DNA of 64,000 bases from Clitopilus passeckerianus (GCA_944990035.1 CALYLX010000066.1:434001-498000); one strand, 5' to 3'. Counted from the first letter of the stretch, positions 23,894 through 36,200 are shown. The notes: generated by a model not told the origin, from the sequence alone. Numbers and translations are program-made.

Positions 23894-25717
23894 TCACAGA
23901 ACATCCAGAGCTCGAAGTTCTCGAGACGACGGGTGGCCGGTCTCCTGACGGGGCTCCCCGTCTTCCTCCACAGTGCTCAACCCCGGTTTCTGCCGAACCG
24001 TATTCTGCGAACTCTGTCGAGACGTCGAGGGCTTGTAGAATGACGCGTGGGTGTCATTTGGCTGACTATACGCCGACGGAGCCGACGATTGAGAGTACAT
24101 ACTGCTGGCACTCGAGTGGATTTCGTTATTTCCGGCCTTACCGCGATGCTGGCCTCGGTAATAGGAAAGCCGGGACGACGAGTCGGACCGCACGCACACT
24201 CCATTGGGTGGTTGTGTTGTCGCAATGAGAGGTACTTGAGAGTCGTGCGTCGTTTCTGGCTGAACGCTGACGCCGGGGTATGAGCGAGTGGCGGTTGTGA
24301 ATGACCCGGGATGAGAGGGCATTGGGTATGAAGCACCTAAGAGGTAGTCGTTTGAAAGTTCGCCAACGGGAGTGCGAAGTGATGAATCCGGGTATCGAGA
24401 AGTGAATTGCCTCGTAGGCATCGGCGTGAGATAGCTATCCGTAGGATCGCCTCTGTGTTCTGGTGGAGGGACCCAACCAGTTAGTGAGCCCAACGCCGTC
24501 GAGATGCTCCTCTTCAAGCTCGTCGTCCACACCTCAGGAACTGGGGGCCTGAAGGAAAGTGCTCCGTATGGACTGGGTGTTGGAAGACCGGGCCAGGATG
24601 CCGTGACTCCTTGTTGTGGCGCGTATGAGGGACCCAATTGACCTCCCCACGATAGGCCTCGTCCAGAGATTCCGAGGAAGCGAGGGCGACCTCCAGGTAC
24701 GAGCTCTCTTGGAGTTCCTGGCTCGTTGGGATTCCCGACAGGCATATCGAGAACGGATGATGCTCGACTTGATCCTGCTGACTTGTCTCCAGGCGTCAGG
24801 TTCATGATTTGCAACGGTCCAAGGCTTGAATTAGTCGAATCCGCGTCAAGTGTGCCGATTGAGGCCTTCAGGGGGTGATCATCGTCCGCAAAGTGGTTGG
24901 ACATGCCAGAGTACGTGTGGTTGAATCTGGGATAGTAGGAGGATGAACCCCAAAGGGAGCCCTTTTCAGCTCGGTCCGTATCCAATGTACTGTTCCGTGG
25001 AATAGGCGCAGATATTCGCAGTTTACTCCTCCTTTTTCGCCTGCATCGGATGCAAAACACAAGCAAGCCAATCAAGATACCCAACAGGGCAACTCCACCA
25101 CATACAACGCCAATTATGAACTGTGGTTGTCGTAGCAAGTTATTTGGCTGGGCTGGCCTGGTTGGGACTGGAGTAGCAGAACTTGAGACCCCCGTAGAAC
25201 TGGATAAGCGAAAAGGGGAGGCGGATACAGTGACAACCTTTCTGGAGGTAGTTAGGATTGAGGAGACCGCAGGGGTGGCTTCGGGACCGGGGGTACTTGG
25301 TAAGCTGGAAGCCTCAAGAGCAGTAATACCAGATGTTTCTGCGATAACGGGGGTCGATGAAGATGATTGCAGGGGTGGCTGGGGTGGCTGGTCCATCCCA
25401 GGAATGTTCGTGCCTTGTTCCGGTGCCGATGAGGAAGGAGGTTGGAAGATTTGTCGTGGATGATACCGACGCGAATCAACCACACGAGGAGCTGGGGTTC
25501 TCTGTAGTGGATTCAAAATTTTCCTTCCCGAGAGGTCCGCCATCGGTGAAACCAAGTTTAGACGTCCCGGCGGCGATCCAATAGCCTTCAATCTGGGTCT
25601 AGAGCGCATAACCATGTTGAAACGTTCAGGCTGCCAGAGCGTGAATTCGACAAGATATGGAGTGCCCGCTCGATATTCAGAAAAGGGGAATATGACCGTA
25701 GGCGTTAGTGCCAACAA
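23894..25717 (-). CDS. Single-pass membrane protein with long cytoplasmic tail
   Basis: A 607-codon open frame; the true start is uncertain and short upstream exons between 25717 and about 25950 are likely. The extracellular part is Pro/Ser/Thr-rich. A hydrophobic helix (FIIGVVCGGVALLGILIGLL) is followed by the basic RCRRKRRSKLR, then about 370 residues of Ser/Pro/Gly/Tyr-rich, probably disordered cytoplasmic tail ending SSRELRALDVL. Same plan as the membrane proteins at 6.4-7.7 and 12.0-13.0 kb, with a much longer tail. No catalytic domain visible. A signalling or cell-surface sensing role is inference from architecture only. Confidence 0.65.
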   Translation of the reverse strand: MLALTPTVIFPFSEYRAGTPYLVEFTLWQPERFNMVMRSRPRLKAIGSPPGRLNLVSPMADLSGRKILNPLQRTPAPRVVDSRRYHPRQIFQPPSSSAPEQGTNIPGMDQPPQPPLQSSSSTPVIAETSGITALEASSLPSTPGPEATPAVSSILTTSRKVVTVSASPFRLSSSTGVSSSATPVPTRPAQPNNLLRQPQFIIGVVCGGVALLGILIGLLVFCIRCRRKRRSKLRISAPIPRNSTLDTDRAEKGSLWGSSSYYPRFNHTYSGMSNHFADDDHPLKASIGTLDADSTNSSLGPLQIMNLTPGDKSAGSSRASSVLDMPVGNPNEPGTPRELVPGGRPRFLGISGRGLSWGGQLGPSYAPQQGVTASWPGLPTPSPYGALSFRPPVPEVWTTSLKRSISTALGSLTGWVPPPEHRGDPTDSYLTPMPTRQFTSRYPDSSLRTPVGELSNDYLLGASYPMPSHPGSFTTATRSYPGVSVQPETTHDSQVPLIATTQPPNGVCVRSDSSSRLSYYRGQHRGKAGNNEIHSSASSMYSQSSAPSAYSQPNDTHASFYKPSTSRQSSQNTVRQKPGLSTVEEDGEPRQETGHPSSRELRALDVL

Positions 25718-25849
25718 CCGAGTTCACATTCGAATCCGTAACATTGGGGCCCATGTTGACTTAGACTGGTTCGTATTGAAGAGGACTGGTCCAAAGATTA
25801 ATGGTAAATTTAGCCGACCCATGCGGAATCATTGACCTTGTTTATTTGC

Positions 25850-26579
25850 CGAAATCCGATCCGCAAAGCTGTGCTCCGCTTGCGGTTGAATAGTCCTCTG
25901 CCAAATATTCAGAGCAACCGTCAATGACTCGTTCCAGTGACTGTCAGAATGAGTCAACAGCTAGAATGGTGTCGTGGCACAGCCAACCAGGCGTTGTGCT
26001 CTGAATGTCAGGCGTGTACGCCATCTTCAGTCTGGCAGCTCAAGCAACTGTAAACGGCATTTCTCGGATGTATATCCTCCAATCATGAGCTGGATGAATC
26101 AGATTCATGATGGCAACAGGACTGCGCTCAGCCACTGCTCACGAAATGTTCCCAAAGTCCACCTGTAAGTGTTTGTTCATTGGCTCGTACGTGTAAGAAT
26201 TTACCGATCCTACGTTGCATTTACCATATCAAGATTCAATTGAGATGAGGATTTTGCCAGCTCCTCTGAGTTGACTTGTTCCCATCACCGATGTTTCAGC
26301 TCGTCCACCCATGGCCACTTCTGACCGAGCCTGACGGAGGTAACGAGATCTTGGCTGTCATACGTTCACTCCTTTGCGTAGTGGCAGTACTCTCGGCCTT
26401 TGGACACCTGCCGCTCGGCACCTGATGACTCCAGATATTCGATGGTACACCTATCTAGTCAACACTGCATAGTACCTGAATAGTACATTGCGCTCTGAAC
26501 CGTTTCAACTCCTGGTCTTATAAATGTCCAAGGTACGTCTCCAGATGTTCCCATTCACATATCCTTCTCCATCCCATTC
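25850..26579. other. Divergent intergenic region
   Basis: Between the membrane-protein gene (minus) and the adenylation enzyme (plus). A TATA-like CTTATAAATG at about 26517-26526 lies roughly 60 bp before the adenylation enzyme start. Nothing else supported. Confidence 0.4.
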
Positions 26580-28317
26580 ATGGTAGATTCACATTTGACG
26601 GTTCTTGCACGCAGCGCAACGACCTTCGCGTCGTCCGCGGCCTTCAAGGTCCCTCAACTCGATGCCTCCGGTTCACTCGAAGGCTTCTCAATAGTAACAT
26701 ACGAACAATTCAACGCCGACGTTGAATCACACGCCCGATACTGGCTCTCAACACTTAACCTCCCATCCGGCTCTGTGATCGGCCTCTGGTATGTATTCAT
26801 CTTCCTTCCCCTCGATAACGTCATTGACCAAGATATAGGGTGAGCGGCTATACATACCGCGATGTCGTCCACATCTACGGACTTTCAAGAGCAGGATTTG
26901 TTCCCCAGCTCTTCTCATTACGATTGCCTTGCCCCGAGGTTATCTACGAGCTCCTGGCTGACGCTGGCGCAAGGGCATTGGTGCACGAAACCGCGTTCAC
27001 CGACATCCTCAAGGACTGCCCCGTCCCAACATACCCCGCAGGGCTCGTCAATATCGAGCCTTCAGAAGTTGCATTGCCCGATGTAACTCGACCCAGCGAC
27101 GACGTCGCTTTCATCTTCCACACAAGTGGGTCAACATCAGGACGACCTAAACTGGTTCCCTGTAGCTTCGGTTGGATTGAGACTGTTGTACGCAAGTCAT
27201 ATCAGATCTCACGACCGAAATCCGCCACTCGTCAAGACATAACTTGCTCGATGGGCAGCATGTGCCATATTGGCCAAACATTCAGTGAGTTTACCTTGCC
27301 TCCGTTGCTTCCACAGCTTTCTAACGTTCAGTTCAGTGTTCATTGGTAACTTGCAACATGGGTCTTGCGTCATTGAACCTACCAAGATGCCTTTCACCTC
27401 GACTGAACTTAAGTACATGATTGAAGTTGGTGGCCTGAATCGACTCCAACTCTTCGCAGCCTTCATGTCCGCTCAACTGAAAGCTGCAAAGGCCGACGCA
27501 AAGCTCGCTTCCCTACTCGCCAACCTCGATGAGGTTCTCTACAGCGGGCAGATCCCTCGAGAGGACGATGAGTGGGCAGTCAGGAACGATCTCAAGCTCC
27601 AAGTAAGTCTTTACTGCGGTTCCAGGGTATCAACACTTCTCTGACGAACTATCTCAGAATCTATTTGGCAGCACCGAATGTGGCGTTATGCTCGTCTGCG
27701 CCGCTGGACCTCGACAGAGCTCATATCTACTGCGATCAATCGACGGTTTCACCTATCGCTTCGAGCCAACTACTTCATCGCCCGAGGGAGCCCACCAATC
27801 CACTGCAAGGCTGATGGAACTCGTTATCCCTAAAGAGTCTCCTGATTGCCCACATACCTCCCTGCGACACGCCGACGGTGACTTCCACACTGGCGACCTT
27901 TTCCAGGAGATGTCTTCCGGCGTCTGGGTCTGGCGCGGGCGCAACGACGATTGGATCAAGTCGGAGAACAGCTTGAAGATCGACACCAAATCGATCGAGG
28001 ACAACGCCATGGCAATGTGCCCTGACATTATAGCAGCATGTGTCGTTGTTGGATCTGGGCGCCCGTCACCCGCAATGTTCGTCGAGCCGATCGCTGAAGC
28101 AGACCTAGCCAAGCTCAAGCGGGAGATCATCCGAAAGACTAGGCAGTTCCACTCCCGTCGCTATCTCCACGAGCGCATCACCTTTCAGGAGCTGATCTTC
28201 GTCGTACCCAAAGGATCGCTGCCCCGGACCGCAACTAAGGGTAACATCCGACGAAAGGCAGTCGAGGAAGCCTACAAGGATCAGCTGGACGCCGTGTACG
28301 ACCGCCTCCGATCATGA
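26580..28317 (+). CDS. Stand-alone adenylate-forming enzyme (ANL superfamily)
   Basis: AMP-binding enzyme that should activate a carboxylic acid as acyl-AMP. Four exons: 26580-26788, 26839-27284, 27337-27602, 27658-28317; all junctions stay in frame. Core motifs in order: A3 loop FHTSGSTSGRPKLVP; A5 NLFGSTECGVM; A7 HADGDFHTGDLF; A8 WRGRNDDWIKSENSLKID; A10 PRTATKGNIRRKAV with the conserved Lys. About 525 residues, so only N and C subdomains are present; there is no carrier, reductase or thioesterase domain behind it. It resembles the adenylation part of fungal NRPS-like and aryl/fatty acid reductase enzymes. Substrate cannot be read from sequence, and nothing next to it forms an obvious pathway cluster. 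Confidence 0.8.
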
Positions 28318-28684
28318 ACATCTCCAACTCATTCCCTTTTCCTCAACAATCACTTCTGAAACAATCACTCCGCACCTAACTTATACCATTCCTACTCGCA
28401 ATCTCAATGGACACCATACTTACCATATTACCTGCCATCGTTTATAATTCCAACACACTTGTTTTAGCATCCACAAATGTAGCTTAATTACCTGTAATAC
28501 CTCGTAGCTGTACTATCACATGTTGTAGTTGTAATGTCGAGCAGATGAATGGCCAAAGTGTTAACTGCCGTTATATTGATTGTGATAAATCAAGAGTATC
28601 TGGACAAGAGATGTGGGGTATCATCAGCCAGTGTCTGGCCGAAACGTAAAGAGGTTCTCTGAACCAAAACGGGCCAGCCACGCT

Positions 28685-31215
28685 CTAGGTTTGCGCGAAA
28701 TATACCGATTCTTCTTGCATCTGAGGGATTATGAATAACTGTACTCAGGACTGATGAAACAGGCCGCCTTACCCAGGGCTCGTCGTTCGGGGTGTACTTT
28801 CGTGGAGGCCGTTCAAAGCACGCAATTCTATCGGCATCTTCGTTAGTTCGAAGGGGGAGGATGACTCCCACTTCATAATTAGCGATCTATTTGCATGCCT
28901 GAGTAATCTGCCATCAACAAAGACTGATGGTGGACGAACATTCAAAATTGGGTTAAATCCTGACCCCGACAAATTGCCCCACGCAGATGGGGTGAAGTTA
29001 TGAGATCCCACATATGCCCAACCAACATAGGGTTGGACGATTTCGACATCGTCTTCCTCATCTTCCGTATCGGAGTCTTCCCCCTGGGCCCTCTTGTTTG
29101 AAGAAGGTTTATCCTTGAACAGTCCGATGATCATCTAGCATGCTTCAATCAGCCAGGCCCAGAAGGCGAGCTAAAGTTCCCGAATACTTTGGAATGCATC
29201 AAAACAGGGCCTGCTTTACTGACAGAGTCGTAGAAGTGACTTCGAGGGAAGTTTTTGGCATCCCACTGCCTTCTTCGGCAAAACACGGTGCCTCCTCCCT
29301 ATCAAAAGAACATGGGTTAAGATTAGAAGGCGCTTGTTAGAAGCCACAAGTACCGGCTCTCCGAGTTTCGTGCTCTGCACCCTGGCCTTCGACGGAAAGA
29401 CTATCTTGATTGAGGGATAAGGAAGTTTTTCACGGCGCTTCTTTGGTTGATCAAGCCAATCTTCGGCCGATTCGCCTCGTGCAGACCAGTGAAACTCATT
29501 CAGCCATTGTGTCGTGTAGTTCCCTAGGCTCGACCCCTGCAAATTCAATTGAATATTAGGTTCCTTGCTTACATGTATATCAGAGTTCTCCACACCTGAC
29601 ATTCCAAGATGAGATCTTTGGCATTCATTCCTTTGCCGGTGCGAAGCCCCAATTTCCGCACAATGTGCATGAGCCTCGGATGACCGGTCCTAGGTCACGT
29701 CAGACCGTAAAACAGGCAGCATACGATAGTGTAGATGCTCACTTGATGACCGAGGGCCAGCCTTCGTGCGCACCGGCGATTGAAGCCACGAGGTGTGCCT
29801 TCACATTTGACCAATCCCAGAGCATTCGAAGTTCATCAACGAAACTCAGGGGAAGATTTGGATGCTATGCACAAAACTGTTGTTCAGAATGCGCCCCAGA
29901 AGTCAGAGATAAGGTTTTTCCACACACGTTATCCTGGATCATAGTCTGCAAAGCCGGAACCACATTAAGGGCCTTGAGCACGGTCTGGAAACAGGACGGA
30001 AAGTCAAAGGGCGCTTTCGGATCGTGGGGTATAGGTTTTGATCTCAGTGGAACGTCTTGAAGCCAGATAGTCTGATCACGTTGAGTATCATCGAAGAATA
30101 ACGAGGGAACAGGGTTCGCACATTCTCCATGTCGCGATAGTCATAATCTACCAGATTTGCAGTAGAAACCACTACTCTCAGGCGTCCAGTCCTGTAGAAG
30201 AGCTAAAGGCATTGTGAATTGCAGTACGATTCTGAGGCAGCAGAGACCTACCAACATAAACTGGTTGTAGCGGGTCTGAGTACTTTCTTCATCGAAGTTG
30301 AGTGAAATTATACCTTCATATGCATGCAGCCACGGCCACCTCGTAGGAAGGGAGTAGTCCTAATCCAATTCGGGAAAATGTTCTTGAGGCTAGCCCGGCC
30401 TGTTTCATCTGGCTGTCCAACCACTATGACCGGGACGGAGCGATCAAAGAACTGATACACCCACGGGTAATCAGAAGAGAAAGAAGATAGGATTGCAAAC
30501 GACAGCTCGGTTTTCTGGGAGACAAGGTCAGATTAGCACCGTAAGCAGTATCAACGTCAGCTCACATCTCCCAAAATCTCGGTCAACCGGAAGGTAGGTT
30601 GTCTGTCATTTCTGGGGTGGGCATGCTGGTTCGCTGTCTGACGCATTTCTCCGTTCCAATATAATTGCTCTGAAGGAGCCTGTGAGGCTGTTTTGGCAGG
30701 AGAAGCCCCCACCCTTGCTCTGTTTCAGTGAAAGCCAACTTCAGCGCCAGAATGACTAATTCAGTTGAACTTGGACCAACGTCTTCGTAGGCCGAGCCTC
30801 CGTATCCGAATCGTCGCTGTCATTGTAGTTGGAAAGCCTGCCTTCTTCAAGCTCGGGCCGAAGTCGTTTCTGTCTCTCTCGCCTTTCCCGTTCTAGTTGT
30901 GCTCGCTCTGCTAAGAAGGAGGTTAATGGGTTGCTACTTGACGTTGTGGCCGGCTCCTTGGGTGTATCGGTGGTACTAATGGGCGTCGACGCATTAGTGC
31001 TCGAAGCCTTCAGCGCAGGCTGATGTTCAATCGAGCGTATTTCGTCTCCTTCATCAGAGTCGTTGCTCAGATCTATAACTTCGTGGGGTTTGTTGCGAGG
31101 CTTGACTTGGACTTCTTGGAGGCTCAACGCGATTGCTCTACAAGATGTTAAAATGGTTGATTTGAGATGAAGGAAGCCCATACCTTGCAAAATCTTCATC
31201 TTCCTGGTTGTTCAT
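28685..31215 (-). CDS. TDP1: Tyrosyl-DNA phosphodiesterase 1
   Basis: Phospholipase D superfamily DNA-repair enzyme that removes stalled topoisomerase I and other 3' adducts. Start ATG at 31215 (MNNQEDEDFAR), first intron about 31183-31142, then AIALSLQEVQ. The N-terminus holds a ubiquitin-interacting-motif-like stretch (EDEDFARAIALSLQE) and a SUMO-interacting-like VIDLSNDSDEGDE. Catalytic motifs: HMK in RGCMHMK near 30320 with STANLVDYDYRD after it, and HSK in LMHSKMIIGLF (HSK codons just before an intron at about 29180-29135) followed by GSHNFTPSAWGNLSGSG. The C-terminus reads NDEPW/MQEES ending at TAG 28687-28685. Both HxK...N motifs are present, so the enzyme should be active. About 13 introns; some middle borders approximate. 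Confidence 0.85.
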
Positions 31216-31384
31216 TGGGCAATAATCACACAGTTTGGGACTATCCGGAACAATGTCATTTGCAAACCCGCTGCTGTTGTGTGCAAAGGCGTGACACAAG
31301 ATATGAGGAAAATATCACATCAGGTGGTTTTCGTCACGTAACGAACGCGTCGCGACGCGTGGTTTCCCGGAAACACGCCTTCAT

Positions 31385-32195
31385 TCAATATGCAGACAGA
31401 CAGCTACGCAAAGTAGAAGTAGTATACAGCCTAAACCAATGGTGCGTGACAAAGGAAGGGTGGCCAGCTATAAGAGTTTCCCGGTAAACATTCATAGTTC
31501 CGGTGTAGTTCAAGATAAAACTCACCTACCCAGAACACACTATGTTCGGTATCTGTGCATCCTCCAACTGTAGAGGCGCAAGTCTCGTTCCCTCTATAGT
31601 TGAAAGATGAAGGCGTGGGCGCGATATAGGAGAATAGCTAAGAACACCCAATTAGGTGCGTGATTCCTGCCACATTGAAACGGGGCTTTTGCTAACCTAT
31701 CAGGATTCACGTTGGCGAACGAAGTTCCGTTCACGCTATGGGAATTTCGCAAATAGTTGAAAATGTTATTTTGAAGAATGTCCGTGTTTTGGTGAGACTT
31801 ATACATCTGATCGAGGAACCAGGGATGGAAGAGGACTTTAAGTTGAACCGAAAACTTACCCTGTGAATGAGGAAATTCTTCGCCCCATTGGCCTGTAATT
31901 CCCCAAGTTTCGAGATCTGATTCACCATAGTCAGGATATGCATCTCAGTGTCACAGGAAAGTAGTATCACATCTGTATCTGTCGCCACCGACCAGTTTCC
32001 TCCAATTTTAAAATGGCCCGCGTCGCTACATTGCAAATACTCTTTTAACAATGCCGTATGAACCGCAATGAATCTGCCTTACTTAATTCCAAAGGCGACG
32101 GTGTACGATGTCTGGTCTGGATTCAAGGTGTCCAGGTATCGACCTTGTTGAAAGAACAGACGTGCTTCCGATACGAAGTCTGTGCGCTGAATAGC
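31385..32195 (-). pseudogene. GDSL esterase, C-terminal half (split gene)
   Basis: Carries the second half of a secreted GDSL/SGNH esterase. The first exon starts after an acceptor CAG at 32196 and reads AIQRTDFVSEARLFFQQG, TSYTVAFGIND (block III with GxND). It continues with LGELQANGAKNFLIH and FLDQMYKSHQ, and finally TEHSVFWVAGHPSFVTHH (block V) to TGA 31387-31385. Introns still splice cleanly with GT-AG ends. There is no start codon, signal peptide or nucleophile GDS block upstream on this strand: that part lies in the opposite orientation at 32337-32935. Read together, this is one gene broken by inversion; the half alone cannot make an active enzyme. It may be transcribed from chance promoters. 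Confidence 0.7.
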
Positions 32196-32336
32196 CTGGA
32201 CCACACGACACGTCAGAAACACTAGCCAGGTCACCAGACACCTAGGAGCAGGTATTAAAGATCGTGTTAGATCGCATCGGCTCAAATAAGCTTCGATTGA
32301 CGACAGTCAATTCATTTAGACTTGCTACGCCGCAGC

Positions 32337-32935
32337 ATGAATCTCGTTTCTGTTCTACTGCGATATGCTTGCTTTTTCACCCTTTTAAGGAGAAACAACG
32401 CTCAGGACTTGCCAGATTTAATAAACATAACCTCGCCGATCACTCTTGCAGTTCAACCTGCCTGTGGCACCCTTGATTCTACCACCGCAGTTGAGATCAA
32501 TACGGGCGTTAGTTTGAGCTCAATCAGGTATGGAATACTGCTGCTGTATATTCTAACCTACTAACGTCGCCTTCTTTTCTAGAACAATCGTTGCTTTTGG
32601 CGACTCGTGGACATCGAATGGAGGTATATACTGGACAAGGTTGCCGGCCAGCACCTCCCCTCATGGTTCTCGCTAGCAAACGGTTCCATACCCGTTCCGC
32701 CAAAATTGTGGCCGCCGTCACCATCTGCAGGCTCCTGAGTTATGTCCAATCGACGTGCTAGTAATGGGTTCGTTTGGGTAGAGGACCTCGCCGACGGCTT
32801 GAGCGCAAAGCTCTTGAACGTGCGTTTAAATCTCCGATTGCCCAGGCTCAGCTTACAGTCTAACAATAGGATGCTTGGGGAGGTGCTGTGATTGATAACT
32901 ACGCTTGGAACACCACAGCACCCCTCAACAAGACT
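32337..32935 (+). pseudogene. GDSL esterase, N-terminal half (inverted, truncated)
   Basis: Starts MNLVSVLLRYACFFTLL (signal-peptide-like), then an intron after LSSIR (GTATGG...TTCTAG), then TIVAFGDSWTSNGG with the GDS nucleophile block. Further on come NGSIPVPPKLWPPSPS, SNGFVWVEDLADGLSAKLLN and DAWGGAVIDNYAWNTTAP, ending at a donor GTCAGT (32936). An in-frame TGA at about 32738 lies before the SNGF block. Beyond 32936 no GDSL sequence follows on this strand. The next expected exon is found inverted at 32195, phase-matched (phase 0). So this is the missing 5' half of the gene at 31385-32195. Confidence 0.65.
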
Positions 32936-33201
32936 GTCAGTGAATCTTGTCAAATGATACTGATTTCTCGATGTTGACCCGTGACTTCGGTTGCCAGTGT
33001 CCTCGCATAGACCTCGCAACTTCTGTTCTTCTCGAAAAAAACTCTATTAGAAGGGCGGCAGAACGTTTATAGCTTACTATGGTGGTGGCTACGATGGCTA
33101 TTAACAATGACGTATTGCGAGGCTGACCAACCACAGACTCTACGCCAATTCTTTACCAGGTCGTGCCATCTCTAGGATGCATGGAGCACTTCCAGGGTGG
33201 A

Positions 33202-36200
33202 CTAGCCCCTATTCCGCTCGTGGGGCTCTTGCCACGGTACGTTCAGAATTTTAAAGATCTCCTCCTCAGTCTCAGAGGCCACCAGACTGCCTATATGATA
33301 GAATGCGCGTGAGAGACGAAGGTTTGGGTAATGCCCAATCTCAGCCTACCTTTGTTAAGTTTGATCCTTCGATCGCGAGGATCACGGACAACGTTCGAGA
33401 ATAGGCCTCTCTGGTTGAGTGAATAGCCCATTTTGTTGGCCTTCATACGCATTGCACGGTTGAACTACGATTGGGTTGGACTTGTCATATATGAAGGCAA
33501 CGAAAAGAACGCACTATGTCATCACCCTGGGAAAATCCCCTCAGCGGAGGCACTAGTAGCAAACGCGTTTAACATCAGAAACTCACAGTATAGTATAAAA
33601 GTGCAGCTCCTCTGGATTTCCATGGTACAGTCAAGAAATCAATGCGCCTTCGCCTTGCAGCAGGCTCAGGAATCCGGCATAGACCCCTGTAAACGTTTTC
33701 GAGGCTATCATCGCTCTCTGGCAGGGCCAGGTCCTCGGTCAAGACGCCGGCGGCATGCAAATCTGCCAACAGTTGCGGGAGAACGCCTGGGCACAACAGT
33801 TGACACGTGTTCTTATGCAGCACTGCGAGGCGGCCCTCACCTTCATGAGTCTGCCCGTCACTGGGATTTCGCGTGAGGAGAATATCGATATCGCCGCAGG
33901 TGGCTTTACCCCTAGGTAGCAATGAGAATCAAAATGCGGGTAGAACATATGGCAAGTCTATACCTTCGATAACTTCCCATAACCTCGATGAAAAGCTTGG
34001 GATCAATCTTGAAAGCTATGACGAGGATTGTGAGCTTGCTGGCCAGGCACAATTCCGTGAAGCTCACCGATTGGCTTGATTAGTTCGAACAGCTGTTTGG
34101 TTTCATGACGAGGCATTCGATCATTGATGTCTAGGAAGCGCCTTGAGTAATATCCAATTTCAAGTCACTAATCGAGCGAATACCATCGTAGAACCTTATT
34201 CCTATCTCCTGCGCGGGTGTCAATTGGATTCCGTGGTTGCCACGTGTAAGATCTTCTAAGGATCGACAACCCGCGGCATACCATTGGTATGCTGTGGCGC
34301 GACCTTGTGAATGTTATACTGTCAGGGCGAGGCAAATCAGGAATGACACCAGGTTTCCACGTACCCACGCCGTATATTCCCTGGAATAGCTTCGTAGTTT
34401 GAACGTCTTCTGTCCTCTCGTACCCGATGCGTCGAAGATCCCCGGTTTGAAGGATTTCCATGACCTTGGGTAAGAGTGTTGAATGACACCCAACATCGAA
34501 GTCACTGCGAGCTTACCTTCGCCGCTGTCTTATCACCGATACCACGAATGGAACGAGCTTCCGCGAAGGACGATATCCTCTTTGGATAGGTTTTCAAGGC
34601 GCGTATACCTATGGAAAGATTAGGTTCGGAAATATCAGTAGAGGCTACAGCATATGGCTAACATTTGTTGTAGCTGAATACGCGCCATTGTTCACCATCT
34701 CCAACCTTGGCTTCATGTAATTGCTTGAGTTCCTCGAGCTGGCGCAAAAAATAAATAAGGCCATAGTGGCGAGAATGGAGGGCAAAGGGCAAACTTTGTC
34801 AATGATGTCTTGATTAGGGCAACTTCCCTTAGACGGAGCTTGCTTATCGCAAGTCCAGGTCTATGCAGACATATCACTCCAATAGTTCGGTCGAAAATAG
34901 TGCGGATTATCTACCCATTTTTCAGGTTTTTTGGAGGTTTGCTGAGGCTCAGCAGTGGGATTCTCTGTCTCCATCTCCGCACCTGAAGATGCGCCAGCAT
35001 CAGACTCCTCTGTCAGTGACCACTGCCGTTATCCGTCATTTATACATAGGCTCAGTAAAAATACCAAATAGTTCACCTTCGAGTCAAGTTGTGACCGAGC
35101 CTTCTCGTAAAACTCCGCAAGCGGATCCTCAGCAGCTTCGCGTTTGACGGTCGCTTGATGTCTCGACGAGCTCGCTTTGGGCTTGTCTGCTTCAGAAGGA
35201 GACGTTGGGGGAGACGGCAGCACGGCATCGCGCTGGGGTACAATGTCGTCACCTGATGATTCGGAATCACATAAAAGGAGGGGAGTGCGACCTCGCCTGA
35301 CAGACGGATACGTAAACTCTCTTTAAGTTCCACGTCAGGCACTATTTGCTCGGAATATAGTTTTACGAACGATATGTGACTGATACCTTCTTCTGTGGGT
35401 GCTTTCCCATTGCCCTTGGAATCGATCTTGTACCCGGCCTCAATACGTTCGGGGAAGGCGGTGTTCATGAAAAGGCTCTCATAACATGCGTCAATGTTCG
35501 GTTTCTTGTTCATCCGGGTAGTCACCCAATTCCATGTGAGTGTGGGTATATGCTGAGGGATCTGGTCAAGACGTTTGATTCCTAGAGCTCGTAGGGTAGG
35601 ACGCTGTTGCGCATCCGTCACAATATGGGTTACGTCCTTTGGATCATACTTTGATACCAGCTGACCACCGTGCCTCAGAATCTGGAAGGAGAGTCAATAT
35701 ATATTGCAACAGTATCAGCTCAATCTTACCAGATTCATCCTCCCCTGAGTCCTTTCCGAAGCATATTGCATATCACCCCGGTGTAGAAGATGGTGGTCCC
35801 TGTTAAACCGCCTTCGCGCGGAATTGCGTTCTCCAATACAGACTTCGCGAATTCCTCTGGCGTCATCAAGACGGATTTCTCCTTCTGGGGTTTCTTCTTA
35901 GGAGGCTTGTCCTTCGCCGCTTTCTTTTGCAGTGGCTTGCGCTTTACCAGAGTTGCGGCAGCAGAGCGCTCAGGAGAGGAAGAGCGTGAGGAAGACGACG
36001 AGACACTGATCACGGAGGATTGGTCTCGGGGTGGCCGGTTGGATTTTGACGATTTCCCTCTTGTTTTCCTTTATATGCCAGTTGTTTTGTCGCCCGCTCT
36101 TGAATATCTAGCAACATCAAGCTGGGGGCGGGTTGAGTTATTTTATGTCCATCACTTGGCAATGCCTTCACGGCATTTGAAACTGAGATAGAATCCTCCT

